A stretch of 64,000 nucleotides of DNA from Streptomyces tubercidicus (lineage in GTDB: Bacteria > Actinomycetota > Actinomycetes > Streptomycetales > Streptomycetaceae). This document shows positions 8,514 through 16,394 of the stretch, one piece after another. The notes beneath the pieces are model-generated. The model ran no database searches. It was not told the origin of the DNA and saw only the letters and a list, made by a program, of their open reading frames with translations. The first letter of the stretch is position 1. Each line of letters starts with the position of its first letter. Position numbers and translations under genes: made by a program. Where the stretch lies: assembly GCF_027497495.1 (NCBI RefSeq), contig NZ_CP114205.1, positions 5,890,001-5,954,000 of the forward strand, in the 5' to 3' direction.

Positions 8514-8723
8514 ATGTCCCTCTTGCCCCCGCCCGGCCCGGCCCGGCGCCTCGCCCTGATGGCCCTCGTCGTGTGCGTCCTCTCCGTCGCCGCGGCCGTT
8601 GTCGCCTTCGTGGAGGGCAGCTTCGTCGGCGTCGTCTGGATCCTGATGGCGGGCATCTCCAGCAACATGGCGTGGTTCTACGTGCGCAAGGCGAAGACGC
8701 AGCGGGCCGGGGCGGCGGGCTGA
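8514..8723 (+). CDS. Small two-helix membrane protein (69 aa)
   Basis: A 69-residue protein with two hydrophobic segments, LALMALVVCVLSVAAAVVAF and SFVGVVWILMAGISSNMAWF, and a basic C-terminus (RKAKTQR). ATG 8514 has an AGGAG ribosome site at 8501-8505, which rules out the upstream in-frame start at 8466. Small membrane proteins of this shape are common in Streptomyces and have no known function. The gene ends directly in the 23-bp repeat array. Confidence 0.7.
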   Translation: MSLLPPPGPARRLALMALVVCVLSVAAAVVAFVEGSFVGVVWILMAGISSNMAWFYVRKAKTQRAGAAG

Positions 8724-8812
8724 CGCCGCCGGGCTGTCGGGACTGACGCCGCCGAGCTGTCGGGACCGACGCCGCCGAGCTGTCGGGACCGACGCCGCCG
8801 AGCCGTCGGGAC
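8721..8812. repeat. Tandem 23-bp repeats, four copies
   Basis: Four consecutive 23-bp units (YGACGCCGCCGRGCYGTCGGGAC) start at 8721, 8744, 8767 and 8790, with only one to three substitutions between copies. The first unit includes the stop codon of the 69-aa gene. A degenerate fifth start follows at 8813. Confidence 0.9.
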
Positions 8813-8829
8813 TGACACCGGGCCGTCAG

Positions 8830-8895
8830 ATCAGAGGGGCCGCCCCTTCGAATCAGAGGGGCCGCCCCTTCGGATCAGAGGGGCCGCCCCCTCAG
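8830..8895. repeat. Tandem 22-bp hairpin repeats, three copies
   Basis: Three 22-bp units (ATCAGAGGGGCCGCCCCTTCGR) start at 8830, 8852 and 8874. Each contains the small inverted repeat AGGGG-CCG-CCCCT. The third overlaps the stop codon of the convergent M50 protease gene. Because the flanking genes converge, the array may act as a bidirectional terminator. Confidence 0.85.
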
Positions 8896-9698
8896 AACAC
8901 CCCACCCACCCGCGGCAGCTGCGGCTCGCCCTGCCAGAAGCGGAAGTATTCCTGCCCGAGGCCGGTCTCCAGCCCGGAGACGCCCAGACCGCGCAGGATC
9001 GCATCGACCGCGTCGAAGAACACCTGGTTGATCTCCGGAACCCACAGGACGGCGAAGACCGCCAGCAGGCCGAACGGCGCGAACGGTTCCACCTGCCGCC
9101 GCAGCTTCCGCGACAGCCACGGTTCGAGCACGCCGTAGCCGTCCAGGCCCGGCACCGGCAGGAAGTTCAGGATCGCCGCGGTCACCTGGAGCAGAGCCAG
9201 GAAGGCCAGCGCGTAGCGGAATGTGGCCGGTACGCCCGACAGGCCGTGCAGCCAGAACGGTGCCGTGCACACCGCCGCGAACAGGATGTTCGTCAGCGGT
9301 CCGGCCGCCGAGATCAGGCTGTGCCGCCAGCGCCCCCGGATCCGGCCGCGCTCGATGAACACCGCACCGCCCGGCAGTCCGATCCCACCCATGATCACGA
9401 AGATCACCGGCAGCACGATGCTCAGCAGCGCATGGGTGTACTTCAGCGGGTTCAGGGTCAGATAGCCCTTCGCCTCCACCGAGATATCGCCGCTGTGCAG
9501 CGCGGTACGGGCATGGGCGTACTCGTGCAGACACAGCGAGACGACCCAGCCGGACACCACGAAGAAGAACACCGCGACGCCCGTGTACCCCGCGAGCGCC
9601 CCGCTCCACACGGCCCATCCCGACACCGCCATGACGGCGGCGATCGCGAGGAAGACCGGGCTGACGCGACGGTCGGCGCGCCGGATTGCTGTGGTCAT
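8892..9698 (-). CDS. M50-family (site-2-type) membrane metalloprotease
   Basis: A 268-residue polytopic membrane protein. The zinc motif HEYAH (58-62) lies within a hydrophobic segment, and the third-ligand motif is NFLPVPGLDGYG with D186. These match the intramembrane zinc protease family that includes SpoIVFB and Rip. There is no PDZ domain, so it belongs to the short group related to SpoIVFB/YwhC-type proteins. Conserved Streptomyces members of this group lack known substrates. It converges on the repeat arrays at 8721-8895 and is divergent from the large AfsR-like gene. Confidence 0.9.
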   Translation of the reverse strand: MTTAIRRADRRVSPVFLAIAAVMAVSGWAVWSGALAGYTGVAVFFFVVSGWVVSLCLHEYAHARTALHSGDISVEAKGYLTLNPLKYTHALLSIVLPVIFVIMGGIGLPGGAVFIERGRIRGRWRHSLISAAGPLTNILFAAVCTAPFWLHGLSGVPATFRYALAFLALLQVTAAILNFLPVPGLDGYGVLEPWLSRKLRRQVEPFAPFGLLAVFAVLWVPEINQVFFDAVDAILRGLGVSGLETGLGQEYFRFWQGEPQLPRVGGVF

Positions 9699-9868
9699 GG
9701 TGCGGGCTCCCGGGGTCGGTGAGGGGCAGCCATGACCGTAACCGCGTCAGGGTGCGCGGCGCACGGCCCCCGCGGAACCGTTCCGTCCGCGGCCCCTCCT
9801 CCCGGTCCCCGTGCCCCGAAATCGAAACGCGATACCTTCCGGCCGCCGCCTTCCACGACAATGGCCCG

Positions 9869-12800
9869 GTGCATTACGGAATCCTCGGCACCACCCAGGC
9901 CGGACGGGCCGACGGCACCCCCGTCGCCCTCGGTGGCGCACGCCTGCGTGCGCTGCTCGCCGCCCTCGCGCTGCGACCCGGCCGGGCACTGTCCCCGGAG
10001 CTGCTGATCGGCGACATATGGGGCGCGGACCCGCCCGCCGACGCGGCCGGTGCGCTCCAGGCACTGGTCGGCCGGCTGCGCCGCGCCCTGGGGCGCGCGG
10101 AGATCGCCTCGGTGGACGGCGGCTACCGGCTGTGCGCCGGGCCCGACGCCGTCGATCTGCACCGCTTCGAACGTCTCGCGGCGGAGGGCGGCCGGGCGCT
10201 GGCCGAAGCGGATCCGGCCCGAGCGGCCGCCCTGCTCGATGACGCGCTGGCGCTCTGGCGCGGTCCGGTCCTCGCCGACCTCCCGGACGCGGGTGTCGAG
10301 GTGGCGCGTGCCGAGCGCCGCAGGCTGGACGCCCAGTGCAGCCGCCTCGCCGCCGATCTCGCCCTCGGGCGGGCCGCCCAGGCGCTGCCCACCCTCCTCG
10401 CGCTGTGCGAGGAGCACCCCCTCGACGAGCCCCTCCAGGCCCTGCGGCTGCACGCCCTGCGCGCCGCCGGTCGTACGGCGGAGGCGCTGGCGGCCTACGA
10501 GGAGATACGCATCGGCCTCGCCGACCGCCTCGGCGCCGACCCGGGCCCGGAACTGCGCACCCTCCACGCGGAGTTGCTACGACCCCAGCCGGCGAACCCG
10601 CCCCCGGCCCCGGCCCCTGGCGTCCCGGCCACCGCTCTTGCTCCCGCCCCCGCCCCGAACGGCGCCGAACCCGAACCCCCGGCGGCTTCCCCGCCCGCAG
10701 CCCCCGCCCCCTTCGCAGCCGCCCCCCGCACCCGCCCCGGCAACCTCCGTGCGCGGCTCACTTCCTTCGTCGGGCGGGACGCCGATCTGGCGGCGATCCG
10801 TGCCGATCTGGCCGCGCACCGGCTGGTGACGCTGCTGGGGCCCGGCGGCGCCGGGAAGACCCGGCTGTCGCAGGAGGGGGCCGAGACCGCCGCGGCCGCC
10901 TCGCCGGATGCCTGGCCGCACGGCGTATGGCTGGCCGAGCTGGCGCCGGTGGACGATCCGCAGACCGTGCCCGAGGCGGTGCTGACCGCGCTCGGCGCCC
11001 GCGAGACCGTCGTCCGCGGCACCACCGCGGACGGGCTGCGCGCCGCCGCCGACCCCACGGCCCTGGACCCGCTCGCCCGGCTCGCCGAGCACTGCGCGGG
11101 CCGCCGGATGCTGCTCGTCCTGGACAACTGCGAGCATGTGATCGGCGCCGCCGCCGAGCTCGCCGAACGGCTGCTGGCCGACTGCCCCGGGGTGACGGTG
11201 CTGGCCACCAGCCGGGAGCCGCTGGCCGTGCCGGGCGAGGTGCTGCGGCCGGTCGAGCCGCTGCCCGACCCGGTCGCGCTGCGGCTGCTCGCCGACCGCG
11301 GGGCCGCCGCCCGCCCCGGCTTCCGCGTCGAGGACGACCCGGCGGCCTGTACCGAGATCTGCCGTCGGCTGGACGGGCTGCCGCTCGCCATCGAACTCGC
11401 CGCCGCCCGGCTGCGGTTGCTCTCCCCGCGGCAGCTGGCCGACCGCCTGGACGACCGGTTCCGGCTGCTGACCAGTGGGAGCCGGACCCTGCTGCCGCGC
11501 CAGCAGACGCTGCGCGCCGTCGTGGACTGGTCCTGGGAGCTGACCGATGAGCCCGAACGGGCCGTGCTGCGGCGGCTGTCCGTCTTCGCCGGCGGGTGTG
11601 ATCTGGCCGCCGCGGAAGAGGTGTGCGCGGGCGACGGGGTCGACGGGCGCGAGGTGGCCGCGCTGCTCGGCTCGCTGATCGACAAGTCGCTGGTGGTGGC
11701 GGCACCGGCCAATGAGGGGTGTGGGGCCGGCGGTTCGGCCGGTACGGGCGGGCAGATGCGCTACCGGCTGCTGGAGACCGTGGGGGAGTACGCCGGTGAG
11801 CGGCTGGACGAGGCGGGCGAGCGCGCCGGTGCCGAGCGCCGCCATCTCGTCGCCTACCGCGAACTGGCCCGTACCACCGACCCGTTGCTGCGCGGGCCGG
11901 GCCAGCGCGCCGGTATGGAGCGGCTGGAGCTGGAGCACGACAATCTGCGGACCGCGCTGCGCCGCGCCCTCGCCGCGCGGGACGAGCACGAGGCGCTGTG
12001 CCTGGTGCTGTCCCTCCAGTGGTTCTGGTCGCTGCGGGACCACCGCAGCGACGCCCGGCACTGGGCGACCGCGGCCGCCGCACTCGGCCCCAACCCCTTT
12101 GCCGCACCCGTCGAACCCGCCCCCGACCTGCACGAACGCCCTATCGACAGCCCGCCTCCGATGGCTCCCGAGCTGCTGCTGGAGGCCCGCCGCGAGGTCC
12201 GGCTGGTCGTGCTCTCCAGTATGGACAGCGATATCGAGGCGCTGCACGATCCGGTGATGAAGGAGCAGCTGGCGGGGATGCTCACTGCCTACCGCTCCGG
12301 TATGCCGCAGACCTGCCGGGTGCCCGGGGTGATATGGCACTACGCGGTGCTGATGAGCGGCCGGTTCGAGAAGCTGGCGGAGCTGGTCGACGCCGCGGTG
12401 CGCGCCTGCCGGGACCTCGGTTACGACTGGGAGCTGGCCTACGTCCTGCAACTGCGCTCCAAGTTCTTCAACGACCACCCCGGTCAGCTGGCGCAGGCGG
12501 CCCGCGACGCGGACGAGGCGCTGCGGCTGTTCCGCCGGATCGGCGATACCTGGGGCGCGGCCGAGGCGCTGTCGGGGCGCGGCGAGAACCACGAGAGGCG
12601 CGGTGCGTACGAGGCGGCGGCGGCCGACTACCGGGCGGCGATGGGGCACGCCGAGGACCTGGGGGCGCACGGCCAGATCCTGCTGCTGCGCTGCCGGCTG
12701 GGCGCGGTGCTGATCGAGGGCGGGCAGGCGGAGACCGGTGAGCGGATGGTGCGCGGGGTGCTGGCCGACGTGGCGAAGGGCAACAGCGGCCGGGACACCG

Positions 12801-13306
12801 AGCCGTTCGCACGGCTGACCCTCGCCGGGCACCTGACGGCCACCGGCCGGCTCCAGGAGGCGCGGACGGAACTGCAGCGGGTCCAGGAGGTCTTCAGCCC
12901 GCGCGCCCCGGACGTCTTCGACGGGCTGGTTCAGGCGTCGCTGATCGCGCTGGATCTGGACGAGGGGCAGCGCGAGGGACTGCTCACGCGGTTCCGGCAG
13001 GCGCTGGCGCTGATGCAGGGCGCCATGGCGCAGATGGTCGCGCCGGACCTTCCGGTGGTGCAACTCCTCACCGGTGCACGGGTGTTGATCGTGGAGTGCG
13101 GTGCGCCGGCGGGCCGGGACGCGGCGCGGCTGGTGGGTGCGTACGACGCACTGCGGCCCGACGGCCAGGTGCCGCCGCAGCTCGTCCGCATGAGCCGGGC
13201 CCGTGCCGAGGAGGCGGCGCGGGCGCTGCTGGGCGATACGGCGTATGCCCGTGCACACGCCGAGGGCGGCGGCCTCTCGCTCGGAGAGGCCACCGCCCTC
13301 ATCTGA
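9869..13306 (+). CDS. AfsR-like transcriptional regulator (SARP-ATPase-TPR)
   Basis: A 1145-residue multidomain activator. An OmpR-type winged helix (about 1-95; GARLRALLAALALRPGRAL) is followed by a bacterial transcriptional activation domain (about 100-243) and a Pro/Ala-rich linker (about 250-295). A STAND ATPase core comes next, with P-loop GPGGAGKT near 324 and Walker B MLLVLDNCEHV near 413. The C-terminal half is helical with TPR-like repeats (for example TWGAAEALSGRGENHERRG). Such proteins switch on secondary metabolism or stress genes after ATP- and signal-driven assembly. GTG 9869 is chosen because the domain begins immediately after it. No obvious target cluster is adjacent. Confidence 0.9.
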   Translation: MHYGILGTTQAGRADGTPVALGGARLRALLAALALRPGRALSPELLIGDIWGADPPADAAGALQALVGRLRRALGRAEIASVDGGYRLCAGPDAVDLHRFERLAAEGGRALAEADPARAAALLDDALALWRGPVLADLPDAGVEVARAERRRLDAQCSRLAADLALGRAAQALPTLLALCEEHPLDEPLQALRLHALRAAGRTAEALAAYEEIRIGLADRLGADPGPELRTLHAELLRPQPANPPPAPAPGVPATALAPAPAPNGAEPEPPAASPPAAPAPFAAAPRTRPGNLRARLTSFVGRDADLAAIRADLAAHRLVTLLGPGGAGKTRLSQEGAETAAAASPDAWPHGVWLAELAPVDDPQTVPEAVLTALGARETVVRGTTADGLRAAADPTALDPLARLAEHCAGRRMLLVLDNCEHVIGAAAELAERLLADCPGVTVLATSREPLAVPGEVLRPVEPLPDPVALRLLADRGAAARPGFRVEDDPAACTEICRRLDGLPLAIELAAARLRLLSPRQLADRLDDRFRLLTSGSRTLLPRQQTLRAVVDWSWELTDEPERAVLRRLSVFAGGCDLAAAEEVCAGDGVDGREVAALLGSLIDKSLVVAAPANEGCGAGGSAGTGGQMRYRLLETVGEYAGERLDEAGERAGAERRHLVAYRELARTTDPLLRGPGQRAGMERLELEHDNLRTALRRALAARDEHEALCLVLSLQWFWSLRDHRSDARHWATAAAALGPNPFAAPVEPAPDLHERPIDSPPPMAPELLLEARREVRLVVLSSMDSDIEALHDPVMKEQLAGMLTAYRSGMPQTCRVPGVIWHYAVLMSGRFEKLAELVDAAVRACRDLGYDWELAYVLQLRSKFFNDHPGQLAQAARDADEALRLFRRIGDTWGAAEALSGRGENHERRGAYEAAAADYRAAMGHAEDLGAHGQILLLRCRLGAVLIEGGQAETGERMVRGVLADVAKGNSGRDTEPFARLTLAGHLTATGRLQEARTELQRVQEVFSPRAPDVFDGLVQASLIALDLDEGQREGLLTRFRQALALMQGAMAQMVAPDLPVVQLLTGARVLIVECGAPAGRDAARLVGAYDALRPDGQVPPQLVRMSRARAEEAARALLGDTAYARAHAEGGGLSLGEATALI

Positions 13307-13326
13307 CGCGAGCCGGGCGAAAGGCC

Positions 13327-13353
13327 GTCCCGCGGGGAGGCCCCCCGCGGGAC
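13327..13353. terminator. Bidirectional terminator between convergent genes
   Basis: An 11-bp perfect stem, GTCCCGCGGGG (13327-13337) and CCCCGCGGGAC (13343-13353), with a 5-nt loop. It sits in the 52-bp gap between the convergent AfsR-like and ABC permease genes. Confidence 0.85.
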
Positions 13354-13358
13354 GCGCG

Positions 13359-14189
13359 TCAGGTCTTCTTGCGGAACTTCGACACCGCCAGCGGCATCGC
13401 GACGGCCGTGATGGCGACCGCCCAGCCGAGCGTGATCAGCGTCGGGTGCGCCACCGCGCCCTGGCCGTTCATCAGCGCACGGGCCGCGTCCGCCAGCGTC
13501 GAGACCGGATTGACCTCGGTGAAACTCTGCAGCCAGCCGGGCATCGACGTCGGCGGAGCGTAGATCGACGAGCCGAACTGCAGCGGCATCATCACGATCA
13601 TCGCCATGCCCTGGACCGCTTGCGGGGTCTTCACAGCGAGCCCCAGCAGGATGAAGATCCACATCAGGGCCGCGCCGAAGGCCGTGCAGAGCGCGATGGC
13701 AGCGGCGAACTCCAGCATGCTGCCCCGGATCTCCAGGCCCATCAGGAAGCCCATGCCGAGCAGGATCGCGATGGCGATCAGCATCCGTCCGAGCTCGACG
13801 ACGATCTTGGCTATCAGGACCGAGGACCGGGCGATGGGCATCGTCCGGAAGCGGTCCATCACGCCCTTGCGGAAGTCCTCGTTGACGCCGGTGCCCACCG
13901 CCATGGCGATGTTCATGCCCATCATCGCCATCATGCCGGGCACCAGGTGCTGGATGTACCCCTGCTGATTGCCCTTGCCGGCGATGGCCCCGCCGAAGAC
14001 ATAGGTGAACAGCAGGATGAAGACGATCGGCATCAGCAGGACATCGAACATCGACTCCGGGTCCTGCTTGATCTGCAGGGCGTTACGGCGTGCCAGGGCG
14101 CCGATGTGCCGCAGGTTGGCGCGCAGTCCGATCCGGCCCTCATCGGCGCCGGGCTTGGTGACCGGTGCCGTCATCGTCGCGGCACTCAT
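13359..14189 (-). CDS. DrrB-type ABC-2 transporter permease
   Basis: A 276-residue membrane protein of the ABC-2 family with six hydrophobic stretches. It has the conserved block PGMMAMMGMNIAMAVGTGVN, then FRKGVMDRFRTMPIARSSV, which is typical of DrrB drug and polyketide exporters. The ATG at 14189 overlaps the stop of the upstream ATPase gene by 4 bp. With the ATPase it forms a two-gene efflux system, usually for hydrophobic antibiotics or lipids. The substrate is unknown. Confidence 0.9.
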   Translation of the reverse strand: MSAATMTAPVTKPGADEGRIGLRANLRHIGALARRNALQIKQDPESMFDVLLMPIVFILLFTYVFGGAIAGKGNQQGYIQHLVPGMMAMMGMNIAMAVGTGVNEDFRKGVMDRFRTMPIARSSVLIAKIVVELGRMLIAIAILLGMGFLMGLEIRGSMLEFAAAIALCTAFGAALMWIFILLGLAVKTPQAVQGMAMIVMMPLQFGSSIYAPPTSMPGWLQSFTEVNPVSTLADAARALMNGQGAVAHPTLITLGWAVAITAVAMPLAVSKFRKKT

Positions 14190-15214
14190 GCCGATACCTC
14201 CGTGTACCGCTGGTCCATGTCGTCCTCGGTGGTGTCGGCGCCGGAGGTCTTCTGGCCGGTGATGGCCAGGAACACCTCGTCCAGGCTGGGCAGATGGGTG
14301 CTGATCCCGGCGAGTGCGAAGCCCTGGCCGCCGAGCAGACCGACCACCTCGGTCAGCTGCTCGTCGCTGATGATCGGTACGTTGACCACACCCCCGTCAG
14401 GGTCAGCGGTGGCCCCCGCGATGCCGTCCAGTCCGGCCTGTTCGATGGCGGCCGCCATCCGGCCCAGCTCACCGGAGTCCGACGGCCGTATCTGTAGCGT
14501 CCGCCCGCCGACCTTGGCCTTCAGCTCGTCGACCCGGCCCTCGGCGATCACCTGGCCGCGGTCGATCACGGTCAGCTCGTTCGCCAACTGCTCGGCCTCT
14601 TCCATGTACTGGGTCGTCAGCAGCACCGTCGCGCCGTCCCGCACCATCCGCTGGACCTCCTCCCACACCTCGTTACGGGTACGGGGGTCCAGGCCGGTGG
14701 TCGGCTCGTCCAGGAACAGCACCGACGGCTGCCCGATCATCGAGGCGGCCAGATCGAGCCGCCGGCGCATCCCGCCGGAGTACTTGGCGGCGGGCCGCTT
14801 GGCCGCCTCGGTCAACGAGAACCGTTCCAGCATCTCGTCCGCACGCCGCCGGGCGTCCTTACGGGACAGATCGAGCAGCCGCCCGATCATGTAGAGGTTC
14901 TCCCGGCCGGAGAGCTTCTCGTCGACCGAGGCGTACTGCCCGGTCAGCCCGATCGTCCGGCGCAGCGCGCGGGGCTGCCGCACCACATCGAAGCCGGCCA
15001 CCACGGCCCGGCCGGCGTCCGGCACCAGCAGCGTGGACAGGCACCGCACCAGTGTCGTCTTCCCGGCACCGTTGGGGCCCAGCACCCCCAGCACCGTGCC
15101 TTCCTGCACGTCCAGGTCCACCCCGTCAACGGCCTTGACCGCCCCGAAGTGCTTGACCAGCCCGCGCACCTCCACGGCGTTGCCGCCCCGCGCGGATATC
15201 TTCTGTCGCGTCAT
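14186..15214 (-). CDS. DrrA-type ABC transporter ATP-binding protein
   Basis: A 342-residue ATPase that energises the permease encoded after it. Walker A is GPNGAGKTT (46-54), the signature is YSGGMRRRLDLA, and Walker B with D-loop is LFLDEPTTGLD. The C-terminal DUF4162-like domain (TLQIRPSD onward) is typical of daunorubicin-resistance-type ATPases. ATG 15214 is used; a second ATG two codons upstream (15220) is possible and neither has a clear ribosome site. The hairpin repeat at 15284-15333 separates it from panB. Confidence 0.92.
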   Translation of the reverse strand: MTRQKISARGGNAVEVRGLVKHFGAVKAVDGVDLDVQEGTVLGVLGPNGAGKTTLVRCLSTLLVPDAGRAVVAGFDVVRQPRALRRTIGLTGQYASVDEKLSGRENLYMIGRLLDLSRKDARRRADEMLERFSLTEAAKRPAAKYSGGMRRRLDLAASMIGQPSVLFLDEPTTGLDPRTRNEVWEEVQRMVRDGATVLLTTQYMEEAEQLANELTVIDRGQVIAEGRVDELKAKVGGRTLQIRPSDSGELGRMAAAIEQAGLDGIAGATADPDGGVVNVPIISDEQLTEVVGLLGGQGFALAGISTHLPSLDEVFLAITGQKTSGADTTEDDMDQRYTEVSA

Positions 15215-15283
15215 GCCCATACCGTGCCAGTGGCCGCCGACAACGCACCGACAGCCGACCGACAGGCCGTTCCGCTGCGCTTT

Positions 15284-15333
15284 GCCTGCGGCCCACGCCT
15301 TTGGCGGGAAAGCCGAAAACGTGGGCCGCAGGC
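15284..15333 (-). repeat. Interspersed hairpin element, copy 1 (panB 3' end)
   Basis: A 14-bp perfect inverted repeat (GCCTGCGGCCCACG and its complement) encloses a 22-nt loop containing GGCGGGAAAGCCGAAAA. It lies 10 bp past the panB stop, in the 3' untranslated position of that minus-strand gene. It is flanked by GCGCTTTGCC, which also flanks copy 2 at about 49.7 kb. Probably a terminator or processing hairpin. Confidence 0.8.
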
Positions 15334-15342
15334 GCAAGCCGC

Positions 15343-16203
15343 TCAGTGGAAGGTATGGGACTCCGCCGGGAAGGCCCCTGCGACGACGTCCTCCGCGAAG
15401 GACTTGGCCGCTCCGCCGAGGAGGGCCCGCAGGTCCAGGTACTGCTTGACGAACTTGGGCACGCGGCCGGCGTTGAGGCCGGCCATATCGGTCCACACCA
15501 GGACCTGCGCATCGCAGTCGAGGCCCGCACCGATGCCGACGGTCGGGATGTAGAGCGAACGGGTGACCTCGGCGGCCAGCTCGGCGGGTACGGCCTCCAG
15601 GACGACCGCGAACGCACCGGCGTCCTGAACCGCCTTCGCATCGCGCAGCAGCTGCTGGGCGGCCTCCTCGCCGCGGCCCTGGACGGGGTAGCCGCCGTAG
15701 GCGTTGACCGACTGCGGGGTCAGTCCGACATGGGCCATCACCGGAATGCCGGACGAGACCAGCAGCTCCACCTGGCCGGCGGAGCGCTCACCGCCCTCCA
15801 GCTTGACGGCGCCCACTCCCGCTTCCTTCACCAGCCGGGTGGCGTTGCGCAGCGCCTGCACCGGCCCTTCCTGGTACGCGCCGAACGGCAGATCGCCGAC
15901 GACGAGCGCGCGCTTGGTGCCCCGGACGACCGCCGCGGACAGCAGCGTGATCTCGTCCATGGTGACCGGCACGGTGGATTCGTAGCCGAGGTGGCAGTTG
16001 CCCATCGAGTCGCCGACGAGCAGGACGGGGATCCCGGCCTCGTCGAAGACGGAGGCGGTCATCGCGTCGTAGGCGGTGAGCATCGGCCACTTCTCGCCGC
16101 GCTCTTTGGCGGCGGCGATATCGCGCACGGTGACCCGGCGCGAACCCGTTCCTCCGTACAGCGACTTGTCGACCGGCTTCTGGGCAGGCGAAAGCTGCGT
16201 CAT
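15343..16203 (-). CDS. panB: 3-methyl-2-oxobutanoate hydroxymethyltransferase
   Basis: First committed step of pantothenate (CoA precursor) synthesis: it adds a hydroxymethyl group from methylene-tetrahydrofolate to alpha-ketoisovalerate. The 286-residue TIM-barrel protein has the metal ligands D65 (VGDSMG), D104 (GDLPFG) and E136 (KLEGG), and the catalytic glutamate E203 (VVLEAVP). Length and motifs match the family closely. It appears monocistronic, with the hairpin element at 15284-15333 immediately downstream. Confidence 0.97.
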   Translation of the reverse strand: MTQLSPAQKPVDKSLYGGTGSRRVTVRDIAAAKERGEKWPMLTAYDAMTASVFDEAGIPVLLVGDSMGNCHLGYESTVPVTMDEITLLSAAVVRGTKRALVVGDLPFGAYQEGPVQALRNATRLVKEAGVGAVKLEGGERSAGQVELLVSSGIPVMAHVGLTPQSVNAYGGYPVQGRGEEAAQQLLRDAKAVQDAGAFAVVLEAVPAELAAEVTRSLYIPTVGIGAGLDCDAQVLVWTDMAGLNAGRVPKFVKQYLDLRALLGGAAKSFAEDVVAGAFPAESHTFH

Positions 16204-16350
16204 GGTGACGGCTCCTGTTCGTCATCTCGAAGCACCCTGACGGTGTCCCCGGAATCCCCTCCATGCTGGCACGGCCCGTGCACAAAGGAAAAGGGAGCGG
16301 GGGTGGCCGGTCCGTTCACCCGGAGGAGGGGGCGCGCCCGGCGCGCATTC

Positions 16351-16373
16351 CGATACGGAACGGGTTCGTATCG
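16351..16373. promoter_or_regulatory. Probable TetR operator of the efflux operon
   Basis: Perfect 7-bp arms CGATACG (16351-16357) and CGTATCG (16367-16373) around a 9-bp spacer, 22 bp upstream of the MFS start. The position and form fit autorepression by the TetR protein encoded at the end of the same operon. Confidence 0.65.
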
Positions 16374-16394
16374 CAAAGCGCTAGCGTGCCCGGC

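Noticed and set aside
10577..13258. An 893-codon minus-strand frame opposite the AfsR-like gene
   Set aside because: It is antisense to a gene with clear domains, rich in Gln/Arg/His-type shadow composition, and has no motif.
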